From Streptomyces sp. TRM70350 (GTDB lineage: Bacteria; Actinomycetota; Actinomycetes; Streptomycetales; Streptomycetaceae), in NCBI RefSeq assembly GCF_019219825.1, contig NZ_JAHUXH010000016.1, positions 97,122 to 161,121 of the forward strand: DNA of 64,000 nt, written 5' to 3'. Both the position numbers and the translations under genes were made by a program. This document shows positions 1 through 8,952 of the stretch, piece after piece. Position 1 is the stretch's first letter, and every line of letters begins with the position of its first letter. The notes below the pieces were generated by a model, which made no database searches, was not told the origin of the DNA, and was given only the letters and a program-made list of their open reading frames with translations.

Positions 1-849
1 GTTGCCGTAGTCGGGCTGGTCCTCGGCGCCGGGGAGGGCGGAGGTGAGGTGGCCGTCCTCGGCGAGGGCCTTGGTGAGGTAGGCGGCGCCGTTGGCGGCG
101 GCCTGCTCGGGGGTCTCGGCGTCGGCGCAGGTGGGCTCCGCCTTCCTGCCCGCCTCGGCCGCGAGGCCCTTGCCCAGCGTGCCCAGGACGGCCGCCGCGG
201 TCGCGTCCGCGTTGGCGGCCAACGTGCCCTTCTCGTCGGGCTGGTAGGCGAAGGCGCCGCCGTCCTTCTCGCCGCACGGGATGGCCAGCTTCAGCAGGGC
301 GTCGTAGGGGGACTTGCCGTCCTTGACGACGGCGTCCGGCTGCTCGCCCGCCGCGGCGAGGGCACCGATGACGACGGCGGTGGAGTTGGCGTCGCTGGGG
401 CCGCCGGGGGTGTAGCCCCAGCCGCCGTCCTTGTTCTGCACGGACTTCAGCCAGTCGACCGCCTTGCCGGTGGCGGCGTCGTGGCCGCCGAGCGCGGCGA
501 GGGCCTGGACGGCGGCGGCCGTGCTGTTGGTGTCGGCCATGGTCTTGGCGTCGCAGTCCTTGGCGGGCTCGGCCCGGAAGGCGGCGAAACCGCCGTTGTC
601 GCACTGCTGCCCGGCCAGCCAGTCCGTGGCCTTCCCGGCGGGCTTGACGCCCACGGTGTGCTGGGCGAGCAGGGCGAGCGACTGCCGCCAGACGCCGTCG
701 TAGGTCGGGTCGGACGTGCCGTACAGGCCGGAGGGCAGGGCCACCGACGGCGACGGGGACGGGTCGGCGGCCTGCGCGACCGGGGTCGCGGCGGCGCCGA
801 GCACGACGGCTGCGGCCAGGGCCGCGGCGCTGCGGCGTACGACGTTCAT
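1..849 (-). CDS. Secreted alpha/alpha-toroid (prenyltransferase/squalene-oxidase repeat) protein, probable cobalamin-uptake component; 3' end outside window
   Basis: The 283 visible residues begin with a signal peptide (basic MNVVRRS, hydrophobic core, cleavage after AQA near residue 27). A Pro/Ser stretch follows, then repeated toroid motifs of the squalene-cyclase type such as QQCDNGGFAAF and QNKDGGWGYTPGG at about 45-residue spacing, so the mature protein is exported. The gene lies directly behind a B12 riboswitch on the same strand, which ties it to cobalamin supply. Toroid repeats are also the fold of animal transcobalamin and intrinsic factor, and related actinobacterial genes often precede an ECF-type B12 transporter. 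Whether one follows here cannot be seen because the gene runs off the left edge. A lyase or cyclase function is less likely because the protein is secreted and riboswitch-controlled. The ATG at 849 is followed at once by a convincing signal sequence. Confidence 0.8.
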   Translation of the reverse strand, partial: MNVVRRSAAALAAAVVLGAAATPVAQAADPSPSPSVALPSGLYGTSDPTYDGVWRQSLALLAQHTVGVKPAGKATDWLAGQQCDNGGFAAFRAEPAKDCDAKTMADTNSTAAAVQALAALGGHDAATGKAVDWLKSVQNKDGGWGYTPGGPSDANSTAVVIGALAAAGEQPDAVVKDGKSPYDALLKLAIPCGEKDGGAFAYQPDEKGTLAANADATAAAVLGTLGKGLAAEAGRKAEPTCADAETPEQAAANGAAYLTKALAEDGHLTSALPGAEDQPDYGN

Positions 850-957
850 GATCGGCGGGTGCCTCTCCCTGCGGGGAGCCGGGCAGCACGGGGCACCCCC
901 GGGCGGCTCGGCTCCGTATACCTCGACGGTGCCCGCACACCGGCCGGTTGCCGGTGC

Positions 958-1112
958 GCGTGAGCCGGTCACGTCCGTGCGGGGCATTCCGGCTCACAGC
1001 TCGGGCTGCGCACAGCTTCGGCTGCTCACGGTTGCGGGTCAGCGCCGGATTTGCACCGGCTTCCCCCCGTACGGGTGTGATGACGACGCGGCCACTTTAC
1101 CCGGCCGTAGCG
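958..1112 (-). promoter_or_regulatory. Cobalamin (AdoCbl) riboswitch
   Basis: Read on the minus strand, the segment has the diagnostic core GGGAAGCCGGTGCAAATCC followed by GGCGCTGACCCGCAACCGT (complement of about 1030-1067). Further on is a B12-box-like AGCCGGAATGCC (complement of about 983-996). The B12-box-like element is one arm of a perfect 9-bp inverted repeat (GTGAGCCGG, 959-967, against CCGGCTCAC near 989-997), which could act as the expression platform. It lies about 110 nt upstream of the secreted toroid gene starting at 849. The divergent pyruvate carboxylase gene is on the opposite strand and would not be controlled by it. Confidence 0.9.
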
Positions 1113-1268
1113 GAACCCCCCGAGGGGCCGGTCAGTCTTCATGCGTCTCCATGAGTTGGCGCCCCGCCCCGCGGAGGCCCCCGACCGCGAGTGGCCCGGC
1201 TCACATGGCGTGACAGGTCCGTCCCCGACACCATGGTGCTCGTTGCCGACGGGCTGAAGGGATCGAGA

Positions 1269-4200
1269 ATGTTCCGCAAGGTGCTGGTCGCCAACCGCGG
1301 CGAGATCGCGATCCGCGCGTTCCGCGCGGGTTTTGAACTGGGCGCGCGCACCGTCGCCGTCTTCCCTCACGAGGACCGCAACTCGCTGCACCGGTTGAAG
1401 GCCGACGAGGCCTATGAGATCGGCGAGCCGGGGCATCCGGTGCGGGCCTATCTCTCGGTGGAGGAGATCATCCGTGCCGCGCGCCGCGCCGGAGCGGACG
1501 CCGTCTACCCCGGTTACGGGTTCCTGTCGGAGAACCCCGATCTGGCCCGGGCGTGCGAGGAGGCGGGCATCACGTTCGTCGGGCCGAGCGCGGACATCCT
1601 CGAACTGACCGGGAACAAGGCGCGTGCGGTGGCCGCGGCACGCTCGGCCGGCGTGCCGGTGCTGGCTTCCTCGGCGCCGTCGACGGACGTGGACGAGCTG
1701 CTCCGCGCTGCCGGGGACATCGGGTTTCCCGTGTTCGTCAAGGCGGTCGCGGGCGGTGGCGGGCGCGGAATGCGCCGTGTCGAGGATCTGGCCCAGCTGC
1801 GGGAGGCCATCGAGGCCGCGTCCCGGGAGGCGGCGTCCGCGTTCGGTGACCCCACGGTCTTCCTGGAGAAGGCCGTCGTCGAACCCCGCCACATCGAGGT
1901 GCAGATCCTCGCCGACGGGCACGGCGACGTCATCCACCTGTTCGAGCGCGACTGCTCGGTGCAGCGCCGCCACCAGAAGGTGATCGAACTCGCGCCCGCG
2001 CCGAACCTCGACCCGGCCCTGCGCGAGCGGATCTGCGCCGACGCCGTGCGGTTCGCCCGGCAGATCGGCTACCGCAACGCCGGCACCGTGGAGTTCCTCC
2101 TCGACCGCGACGGACACCACGTCTTCATCGAGATGAACCCGCGCATCCAGGTCGAGCACACGGTCACCGAAGAGGTCACCGACGTCGACCTCGTGCAGGC
2201 GCAGCTGCGCATCGCCGCCGGCGAGACGCTCGCCGACCTGCGACTCGCCCAGGAGACCGTCACGTTGCGGGGCGCGGCCCTGCAATGCCGTATCACCACC
2301 GAGGACCCGGCCAACGGCTTCCGCCCGGACACCGGCAGGATCAGCGCCTACCGCTCGCCCGGCGGCTCGGGCATCCGCCTCGACGGCGGAACCACCCACG
2401 CCGGTACGGAGATCAGCGCGCACTTCGACTCCATGCTGGTCAAACTCACCTGCCGCGGCCGCGACTTCACCACCGCCGTGGGCCGCGCCCGGCGTGCCGT
2501 GGCCGAGTTCCGCATCCGCGGCGTGGCCACGAACATCCCGTTCCTGCAAGCGGTGCTGGACGACCCGGACTTCCAGGCCGGCCGGGTCACCACGTCGTTC
2601 ATCGAGCAGCGCCCGCACCTGCTCACCGCACGCCACTCCGCCGACCGCGGCACCAAGCTCCTGACCTACCTCGCCGACGTCACCGTGAACAGGCCGTACG
2701 GCGAGCGGCCCGACCTGATCGACCCGCTGACCAAGCTGCCGCCGCTGCCGGACGGTGAGCCACCGGCCGGCTCCCGGCAGCGGCTCGCCGAACTCGGCCC
2801 GGAGGGCTTCGCCCGCGGGCTGCGCACGTCACCGACCATCGGCGTCACCGACACCACCTTCCGCGACGCCCACCAGTCGCTGCTCGCCACCCGGGTCCGC
2901 ACCAAGGACATGCTCGCCGTCGCTCCGGTGGTGGCGCGTACCCTGCCGGAGCTGCTGTCGCTGGAGTGCTGGGGCGGTGCCACCTACGACGTCGCCCTGC
3001 GCTTCCTCGCGGAGGACCCCTGGGAGCGCCTGGCCGCCCTGCGGGAAGCCGTGCCGAACATCTGCCTGCAGATGCTGCTGCGCGGGCGCAACACCGTCGG
3101 CTACACGCCGTATCCCACCGAGGTGACCGACGCCTTCGTCCAGGAGGCGGCAGCCACCGGCATCGACATCTTCCGCATCTTCGACGCCCTGAACGACGTC
3201 GAGCAGATGCGGCCGGCCATCGACGCCGTACGACAGACCGGAACGGCTGTGGCGGAGGTGGCGCTGTGCTACACCTCCGACCTGTCCGATCCGTCCGAGC
3301 GGCTCTACACCCTGGACTACTACCTGCGCCTGGCCGAACAGATCGTGGCCGCGGGCGCCCACGTCCTGGCCGTCAAGGACATGGCGGGCCTGCTGCGGGC
3401 ACCGGCCGCGGCGAAACTCGTATCGGCCCTGCGCCGGGAGTTCGACCTGCCGGTCCACCTCCACACGCATGACACCGCCGGTGGTCAGCTCGCCACCTAC
3501 CTGGCCGCGATCCAGGCGGGCGCGGACGCCGTGGACGGAGCGGTGGCGTCCATGGCGGGCACCACCTCGCAGCCGTCCCTGTCGGCGGTCGTGGCCGCGA
3601 CCGACCACTCCGACCGGCCCACCGGCCTGGACCTGAAGGCCGTCGGCGACCTGGAGCCGTACTGGGAGAGCGTCCGCAAGGTCTACGCACCCTTCGAGGC
3701 GGGACTGGCCTCGCCGACCGGCCGCGTCTACCACCACGAGATCCCCGGCGGGCAGCTGTCCAACCTGCGCACCCAGGCGATCGCCCTGGGCCTCGGCGAC
3801 CGCTTCGAGGAGATCGAGGCGATGTACGCCGCGGCGGACCGGATGCTGGGCCGCCTGGTGAAGGTGACGCCCTCGTCGAAGGTGGTCGGCGACCTGGCGC
3901 TGCACCTGGTGGGCGCCGGCGTGTCCCCGGGGGACTTCGAGGCGGCACCGGACCGGTTCGACATCCCCGACTCCGTCATCGGCTTCCTGCGCGGCGAGCT
4001 GGGCACCCCGCCCGGCGGCTGGCCCGAGCCGTTCCGCAGCAGGGCGCTGCGGGGCCGCGCCGAGCCCAAGCCCGTACCGGAACTGACCGCCGACGACCGT
4101 GCGGGGCTCGCGAAGGACCGGCGGGCGACGCTCAACCGGCTGCTGTTCCCCGGGCCGACGCGCGAGTTCGAGACGCACCGCCAGACGTTCGGCGACACCA

Positions 4201-4643
4201 GTGTGCTGGACAGCAAGGCCTTCTTCTACGGGCTGCGCCCCGGCAAGGAGTACGGCGTCGACCTCGACCCCGGAGTGCGGCTGCTCATCGAGCTGCAAGC
4301 CATCGGCGACGCCGACGAACGCGGCATGCGCACGGTGATGTCGTCCCTGAACGGTCAGCTGCGGCCGATCCAGATCCGCGACAGGGCAGCGGCCTCCGAC
4401 GTTCCGGTCACCGAGAAGGCGGACCGGGCCGATCCCGGCCATGTCGCGGCGCCGTTCGGCGGCGTGGTGACGCTCGCGGTCTCGGAGGGCGACGAGGTGG
4501 CGGCCGGTGCCACGGTGGCCACCATCGAGGCGATGAAGATGGAAGCCGCGATCACCGCTCCGAAGTCCGGCACGGTGGCCCGGCTGGCCATCAACCGCAT
4601 CCAGCAGGTCGAGGGCGGCGACCTCCTCGTGGAACTGGCCTGA
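1269..4643 (+). CDS. pyc: Pyruvate carboxylase
   Basis: This 1124-residue single-chain biotin enzyme carboxylates pyruvate to oxaloacetate with ATP and bicarbonate, the anaplerotic entry to the TCA cycle in the cytoplasm. The biotin-carboxylase half begins FRKVLVANRGEIA, carries the ATP-grasp glycine loop AVAGGGGRGMR near residue 165 and the EMNPRIQVEHTVTE motif near residue 300. The carboxyltransferase half opens with TDTTFRDAHQSLLATRVRT at about 535-553 and contains the metal-site HLHTHDT. The C-terminal carrier domain has the biotinylation motif EAMKMEA with its lysine near residue 1090. Length equals that of other actinobacterial pyruvate carboxylases. The start ATG follows AAGGGA by a normal distance; an upstream in-frame start at 1191 gives no homologous sequence. 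It appears monocistronic. Confidence 0.97.
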   Translation: MFRKVLVANRGEIAIRAFRAGFELGARTVAVFPHEDRNSLHRLKADEAYEIGEPGHPVRAYLSVEEIIRAARRAGADAVYPGYGFLSENPDLARACEEAGITFVGPSADILELTGNKARAVAAARSAGVPVLASSAPSTDVDELLRAAGDIGFPVFVKAVAGGGGRGMRRVEDLAQLREAIEAASREAASAFGDPTVFLEKAVVEPRHIEVQILADGHGDVIHLFERDCSVQRRHQKVIELAPAPNLDPALRERICADAVRFARQIGYRNAGTVEFLLDRDGHHVFIEMNPRIQVEHTVTEEVTDVDLVQAQLRIAAGETLADLRLAQETVTLRGAALQCRITTEDPANGFRPDTGRISAYRSPGGSGIRLDGGTTHAGTEISAHFDSMLVKLTCRGRDFTTAVGRARRAVAEFRIRGVATNIPFLQAVLDDPDFQAGRVTTSFIEQRPHLLTARHSADRGTKLLTYLADVTVNRPYGERPDLIDPLTKLPPLPDGEPPAGSRQRLAELGPEGFARGLRTSPTIGVTDTTFRDAHQSLLATRVRTKDMLAVAPVVARTLPELLSLECWGGATYDVALRFLAEDPWERLAALREAVPNICLQMLLRGRNTVGYTPYPTEVTDAFVQEAAATGIDIFRIFDALNDVEQMRPAIDAVRQTGTAVAEVALCYTSDLSDPSERLYTLDYYLRLAEQIVAAGAHVLAVKDMAGLLRAPAAAKLVSALRREFDLPVHLHTHDTAGGQLATYLAAIQAGADAVDGAVASMAGTTSQPSLSAVVAATDHSDRPTGLDLKAVGDLEPYWESVRKVYAPFEAGLASPTGRVYHHEIPGGQLSNLRTQAIALGLGDRFEEIEAMYAAADRMLGRLVKVTPSSKVVGDLALHLVGAGVSPGDFEAAPDRFDIPDSVIGFLRGELGTPPGGWPEPFRSRALRGRAEPKPVPELTADDRAGLAKDRRATLNRLLFPGPTREFETHRQTFGDTSVLDSKAFFYGLRPGKEYGVDLDPGVRLLIELQAIGDADERGMRTVMSSLNGQLRPIQIRDRAAASDVPVTEKADRADPGHVAAPFGGVVTLAVSEGDEVAAGATVATIEAMKMEAAITAPKSGTVARLAINRIQQVEGGDLLVELA

Positions 4644-4674
4644 CCCAGCGCACCGACCGCTCCTGGCCGACCGC

Positions 4675-4890
4675 AGGTGGGGCGGTCGGGGGTGGGGCGG
4701 TCGCAGGGGGAGCGGTCGGAGGTGGGGCGGTCGCAGGGGGAGCGGTCGGAGGTGGGGCGGTCGGGGGTGGGGCGGCTGGAGGCGGGGCGGTCGCAGGGGG
4801 AGTGGCCGTCAGGTGGGGCGGTCGGAGGGGGAGCGGTCGCAGGGGGAACGGTCGTCAGGCGGAGCGGTCGCACGGGGAACGGCCGTAGGC
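4675..4890 (+). repeat. G-rich degenerate short tandem repeats
   Basis: The intergenic stretch between pyc and the convergent SpoIIE-type gene is built from about fourteen imperfect 15-bp units of the kind GGTGGGGCGGTCG or GCAGGGGGAGCGGTCG. The plus strand is strongly G-rich with runs of three to five G. It contains no credible gene. It may act as a barrier between the two convergent transcripts or could form G-quadruplexes, but neither is shown. Confidence 0.75.
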
Positions 4891-4904
4891 TGAGCGGGCG
4901 CTGC

Positions 4905-7679
4905 TCACCATGCGCTCTGCACGTCCGCCTCATGCACGCTGCGGCCCGGTTGACGCTGCGTGGGCGGCCCGGCTCGGTGTGCCGGTGGTGCGGCATGCGT
5001 CGGCACGGCCTGTTCGGCCCAGATGACCTTGCCCTGCGGGGTGTACCGAGTACCCCAGTGGTCCGCCACCTGGGAGACCAGGAACAGTCCGCGGCCGCCC
5101 TCCTCGGTCGTGGTGGCGTATCGCAGGTGCGGCGAGGTGCTGGTGCCGTCGGACACCTCGCAGATCAAGGTACGGTCACGCAGGAGCCGTACGTGGATCG
5201 GGGGCGAGCCGTGGCGGATGGCGTTGGTGATCAGCTCGCTGAGCACGAGTTCCATTCCGAAGGAGAGGTCGGACAGGCCCCACTCGTCCAGCTTCCGCGC
5301 CGCAGCGGCGCGCATGCCGGCGACGGCGGCGGGGTCACAGGGCACGTCCCAGTCGGCGACCCGGTCGGCCGGGGTGGCCAGGGTGCGCGCGATGAGCACT
5401 GCCACGTCGTCCTTGGGCCGCTCGGGCAGGAGTTCGTCCACCACAGCCTGGCAGTGTTCGTCGGGCGAGCGGTCGCGGTGCCGGGCGAGGGCCTCGCGCA
5501 GCATGTCCATGCCGACGCCCAGATCCCGCGAGCGGTCCTCGATGAGCCCGTCGGTGTAGAGGACGAGCCGGGTGCCTTCCGCCAGGTCGAGTTCGACGGC
5601 CTGGTACGGCATGCCTCCGAGGCCCAGCGGCAGGCCCGCCGGCACGTCGGCGAACGTGACGTCGCCGTCCGGGCCCACCAGGGCGGGGGCCAGGTGCCCG
5701 GCCCGTGCCATCGTGCAGCGACGCTCGATCGGGTTGTAAACGGCGTAGAGGCAGGTGGCACCGATGACGCCGGAGTCGCGGTCCGCATCCGACTCGTCCT
5801 GATCGATACGGCTGACCAGGTCGTCGAGGCGGCTGAGCAGCTCGTCGGGCGGCAGGTCGAGGGTGGAGAAGTTGTGCACGGCGGTGCGCAGCCGGCCCAT
5901 GGTGGCCGCGGCGTGCAGACCGTGGCCGACGACGTCGCCGACCACCAGCGCCACCCGGCCGCCCGGCAGGGGGATGACGTCGAACCAGTCGCCGCTCACA
6001 CCCGACTGCGCGGGCAGATAGCGGAAGGCGACTTCGAGCGCGCTCTGCTCGGGCAGTGCGCGCGGCAGCAGACTGCGCTGGAGGGCGACGGCGAGGGTGT
6101 GCTCGTGGGTGAAGCGGCGGGCGTTGTCGATGCTGAGCGCGGCGCGGGCGACCAGTTCCTCCGCCAGGGACAGCTCCTCTTCGTCGAAGGGCTCCGGCTT
6201 GCGGCAGCGCCAGAAGGCCGCCACCCCGAGCATGATGCCGCGGGCCTGGATCGGGACGGAGATCATGGAGTGGATGCCGTGTGCCTCGATCGTCCTCATC
6301 TGCTCGGCGTCCTGCAGATGCAGTCCCGTCGCGGTGGCCAGATCCGGCACCAGCTCGGAACGACCCGTGCCCATGCCCCGGGCGTGCGGTGTCGAGGGGA
6401 CGAAGTCGATCAGGCTGCCGACGTCGTAGAAGGGATGGTCCTCCCGGATGCCCTTGACGGCGGTACGGCGCATGCCCGTCCCGGCGCCGGTCGGCTCCTC
6501 GCCCTGAAGCACCGCGTCGACCAGGTCCACGGTCACGTAGTCGGCGAACCGGGGCACGGCGATCTGGGTCAGTTCCTCGGCCGTACGCGTCACATCGAGG
6601 CTGTCGCCGATGCCCAGACCCGCGTCGTAGAGGAGTTTCAGGCGCTCGCGGGCCATCTCCGCCCGGCCGGAGAGTGCCCGCAACTCGGTGGAGTCGCGCA
6701 GGGCGACCACGGTGCCGTCGGGGCAGCCGCCGCCGCGTGCCGTGGGCCGCTGGTTGACCGCGAGCAGGCGTTCCCCGGCGAGGTGCACCTCGTCGGTGGC
6801 CCTGCGCCCGGAGGTCAGCAGCTCCCGGATGCCCCGGGGAAGGCCGGGCAGCTCCGTCACCGGCCTGCCCTCGGCGTCCGGGGGCAGGCCGAGAAGCCGT
6901 ACGGCCTCGTCGTTCGCCAGGAGCAGTCGGCCGTCCGCGCCGACGATGAGCAGACCTTCGCGCACGGAGTGCAGGACCGCGTCGTGGTGCTCGTACATCC
7001 GCGTCATCTCGCTGGGGCCCAGGTTGTGGGTCTGCCGCCGCAGTCGCCTGCTGACCAGCGCCGTTCCGGCCGTGGCCGCCGCCAGTCCGCCCGCTCCGGC
7101 GCCCAGGATGAGCGGCAGCTGTCGTTCCATGTGGCTGGTGATCGTCTTGACCTTCAGACCGGCGGAGACCAGCGCCACCACGGTGCCTTCGCTGCCCCGC
7201 ACCGGGACGGTGGCCTGTACCTCGTGGCCGAGCGGCCCGTGCACGCTCTCGGTGTAGACCCGGCCGGCCAGCGACGGCTCGATCCGTCCCACGAAGCGCT
7301 TGCCGATCCGGTCCGGCTGGGGATGCGTGTACCGGATGCCCTGGGTGTCCATGACGACGATGAAGTCGACGCCGGCCGACTGCCGGCCCGCCTCGGTGAG
7401 CGGCTGCAGCACCTTCGACGGCTCGGGGGCCCGCAGCGCGGACAGGATGCCGGGGGAGTGGGCGAAGGTCTGGGCGACGGCGATGGAGCGGCGCTCGGCC
7501 TCCGCGCGGTCGGCATGCTGCGACTGCAGCACCTGCGCCCCCACGGCGCCGGCCACCAGCAGCACTACCAGCGCCACCTGCAGGAGGAACACCTGACCAG
7601 CGACGCTTCGTGGGCTTCTGCTGCCCAGAAGCCGCGAAAATATCCCCATAAAACGACCAAAACTGTCCACTGGGGTCAT
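4905..7679 (-). CDS. Membrane sensor SpoIIE-family PP2C phosphatase with PAS, GAF and anti-sigma-factor-type kinase domain
   Basis: The 924-residue protein is a signalling enzyme probably acting in partner-switching control of sigma factors. It has a first membrane segment near 28-50, an extracytoplasmic cache-like sensor (about 55-185) and a second membrane segment (about 187-208). A PAS domain (about 232-340) contains LLLANDEAVRLLG, followed by a GAF domain (about 355-520). The PP2C/SpoIIE domain (about 525-765) shows SGDWFDVIPLPGG and VGDVVGHG, with the late metal-binding DDVAVLIARTL. An HATPase_c domain (about 795-895) has the N-box ELITNAIRHG and a GRGLFLV lid motif. Phosphatase and anti-sigma kinase are thus in one chain. 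The start at 7679 has a weak ribosome site (TAGGA); MGIFSRLL ten residues later is the alternative. No partner anti-anti-sigma gene is adjacent. Confidence 0.9.
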   Translation of the reverse strand: MTPVDSFGRFMGIFSRLLGSRSPRSVAGQVFLLQVALVVLLVAGAVGAQVLQSQHADRAEAERRSIAVAQTFAHSPGILSALRAPEPSKVLQPLTEAGRQSAGVDFIVVMDTQGIRYTHPQPDRIGKRFVGRIEPSLAGRVYTESVHGPLGHEVQATVPVRGSEGTVVALVSAGLKVKTITSHMERQLPLILGAGAGGLAAATAGTALVSRRLRRQTHNLGPSEMTRMYEHHDAVLHSVREGLLIVGADGRLLLANDEAVRLLGLPPDAEGRPVTELPGLPRGIRELLTSGRRATDEVHLAGERLLAVNQRPTARGGGCPDGTVVALRDSTELRALSGRAEMARERLKLLYDAGLGIGDSLDVTRTAEELTQIAVPRFADYVTVDLVDAVLQGEEPTGAGTGMRRTAVKGIREDHPFYDVGSLIDFVPSTPHARGMGTGRSELVPDLATATGLHLQDAEQMRTIEAHGIHSMISVPIQARGIMLGVAAFWRCRKPEPFDEEELSLAEELVARAALSIDNARRFTHEHTLAVALQRSLLPRALPEQSALEVAFRYLPAQSGVSGDWFDVIPLPGGRVALVVGDVVGHGLHAAATMGRLRTAVHNFSTLDLPPDELLSRLDDLVSRIDQDESDADRDSGVIGATCLYAVYNPIERRCTMARAGHLAPALVGPDGDVTFADVPAGLPLGLGGMPYQAVELDLAEGTRLVLYTDGLIEDRSRDLGVGMDMLREALARHRDRSPDEHCQAVVDELLPERPKDDVAVLIARTLATPADRVADWDVPCDPAAVAGMRAAAARKLDEWGLSDLSFGMELVLSELITNAIRHGSPPIHVRLLRDRTLICEVSDGTSTSPHLRYATTTEEGGRGLFLVSQVADHWGTRYTPQGKVIWAEQAVPTHAAPPAHRAGPPTQRQPGRSVHEADVQSAW

Positions 7680-7791
7680 TCCTACAGGAAGAACGTCCCC
7701 CTGACCAGCTCCCTGTTCGCATCCCTGCTCGCATTCCTGCCTGCACGGGAACCGGACGCCGGCCCGGCAGCGCCTGCCCTCAGGGCCTGCT

Positions 7792-8814
7792 TCACGCCGC
7801 CACGTACCTCACGGGATCGGTCCCGGGCACTGCCTCCGCTCGCCCCGACTTCACCAGGCGGCGCAGATGGGCCTCCGCCTCCGAGACGGCGATGGTGCGG
7901 GAGGCGTAGGGGATCTGGGGCCAGGGGCGGTTCCAGTCCATGCGCTCGGCGAGCTGCCAGGGGGTGAGGGGCTCGGTGAGGAGGCGGGACAGGCCGGTGA
8001 GACGGGACTCGTGGTGCGCGAGCAGCTGCCGTACGCGGACGGGGGCGTCGGTGAAGGGGTGCTGGTGGGCCGGGAGGACCTCGGCGGGGGCGAGGTGGGC
8101 GACGCGTTCCAGGGAGGCGAGGTAGTCGCCGAGGGGGTCGGTGACGGTCGTGTCGTCCGGGTCCTCGTACAGGCCGATGTGCGGGGTGATCTCGGGGAGG
8201 ACGTGGTCGCCGGAGAACAGGCGTCCCTGGCCGGGGAGTCGGGACGGGTGCTCCTCCTCCAGGTGCAGGCAGACGTGGCCCGGCGTGTGCCCCGGCGTCC
8301 AGACCGCGCGCAGACGGCGGCCGGGGAGGTCGAGGAGCTCGCCGGGGACGATCTCACGGTCGGGGAGGGCGGGGGAGAGGCCGGGGAGGGGGCCACGGGC
8401 GGAACGCAGGGGGGCCACGTGGGCCTCGGGCGCTCCGGCGGCGGTGAGTTTGTCCGCCATGTACGAGTACCAGTGCTCGGGACGGGCCTCACGCGTGCGC
8501 CGTACCACCGCCGTGTCGGCCGCGTGCATCGCGATCCACGCGCCCGACGCCTCCCGCACCCGGCCGGACAGGCCGTGGTGGTCGGGATGGTGGTGGGTGA
8601 TGACCACGCCGTGGATCTCCGCGGCCGATGTGCCGCACGCCGCGAGCCCGGCGACGAGCGTGTCCCAGGACGCCGGGTCGTCCCAGCCGGTGTCGATCAG
8701 TACCGGGCCGGCGTCGGTGTCGACGACGTAGACGAGGGTGTGGCCGAGAGGGTTGTCCGGGATGGGGACCTGGAGGGACCGTACGCCGCCGCCGTGGTCG
8801 TACACCCGTGTCAT
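7792..8814 (-). CDS. MBL-fold metallo-hydrolase
   Basis: This 340-residue cytoplasmic protein has the metallo-beta-lactamase fold. The first metal-binding motif is HHHPDHHG near residue 75, with later ligands in TPGHTPGHV and SGDHVLPEI. A C-terminal winged-helix-like region (after about residue 270) is typical of the actinobacterial glyoxalase-II-like subgroup. The substrate is unknown; a thioester or lactone hydrolase is plausible. The start at 8814 follows GAGGGA at good spacing and replaces a possible start 25 residues upstream with no ribosome site. It is divergent from the aldehyde dehydrogenase gene, and the KstR-like site between them could control both. Confidence 0.88.
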   Translation of the reverse strand: MTRVYDHGGGVRSLQVPIPDNPLGHTLVYVVDTDAGPVLIDTGWDDPASWDTLVAGLAACGTSAAEIHGVVITHHHPDHHGLSGRVREASGAWIAMHAADTAVVRRTREARPEHWYSYMADKLTAAGAPEAHVAPLRSARGPLPGLSPALPDREIVPGELLDLPGRRLRAVWTPGHTPGHVCLHLEEEHPSRLPGQGRLFSGDHVLPEITPHIGLYEDPDDTTVTDPLGDYLASLERVAHLAPAEVLPAHQHPFTDAPVRVRQLLAHHESRLTGLSRLLTEPLTPWQLAERMDWNRPWPQIPYASRTIAVSEAEAHLRRLVKSGRAEAVPGTDPVRYVAA

Positions 8815-8902
8815 GGATCCCTCGGCCCGGCTGCTGGTCATCCGCATCTGCCCTCCACCCCACGACCCCACCCACGGCCCCACGGCCATTGCCCACTATA
8901 AC

Positions 8903-8934
8903 TAGAACTGGTATCAGTCCTGAAACACCGTCAG
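8903..8934. promoter_or_regulatory. KstR-like box and degenerate CTGA/CGTCAG dyad
   Basis: TAGAACTGGTATCA at 8903-8916 matches the KstR consensus TnnAACnnGTTnnA at all but one defined base. It is followed at once by CTGAAACACCGTCAG (8920-8934), a degraded copy of the dyad CTGACG-N3-CGTCAG found intact at three other places in the window. The pair lies 19 bases before the aldehyde dehydrogenase start and in the divergent promoter of the MBL-fold gene. Function as an operator is inferred. Confidence 0.55.
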
Positions 8935-8952
8935 GTCGGAAGGGCAGTCGCC

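Noticed and set aside
1026..2636. A 536-codon minus-strand frame over the riboswitch and pyc
   Set aside because: It lies antisense to the biotin carboxylase part and has low-complexity Arg/Gly/Val composition without motifs.
4677..7967. A 1096-codon open frame on the plus strand
   Set aside because: It is antisense to the SpoIIE-type gene, whose domains are unmistakable; long antisense frames are normal at this G+C content and this one has no domain.
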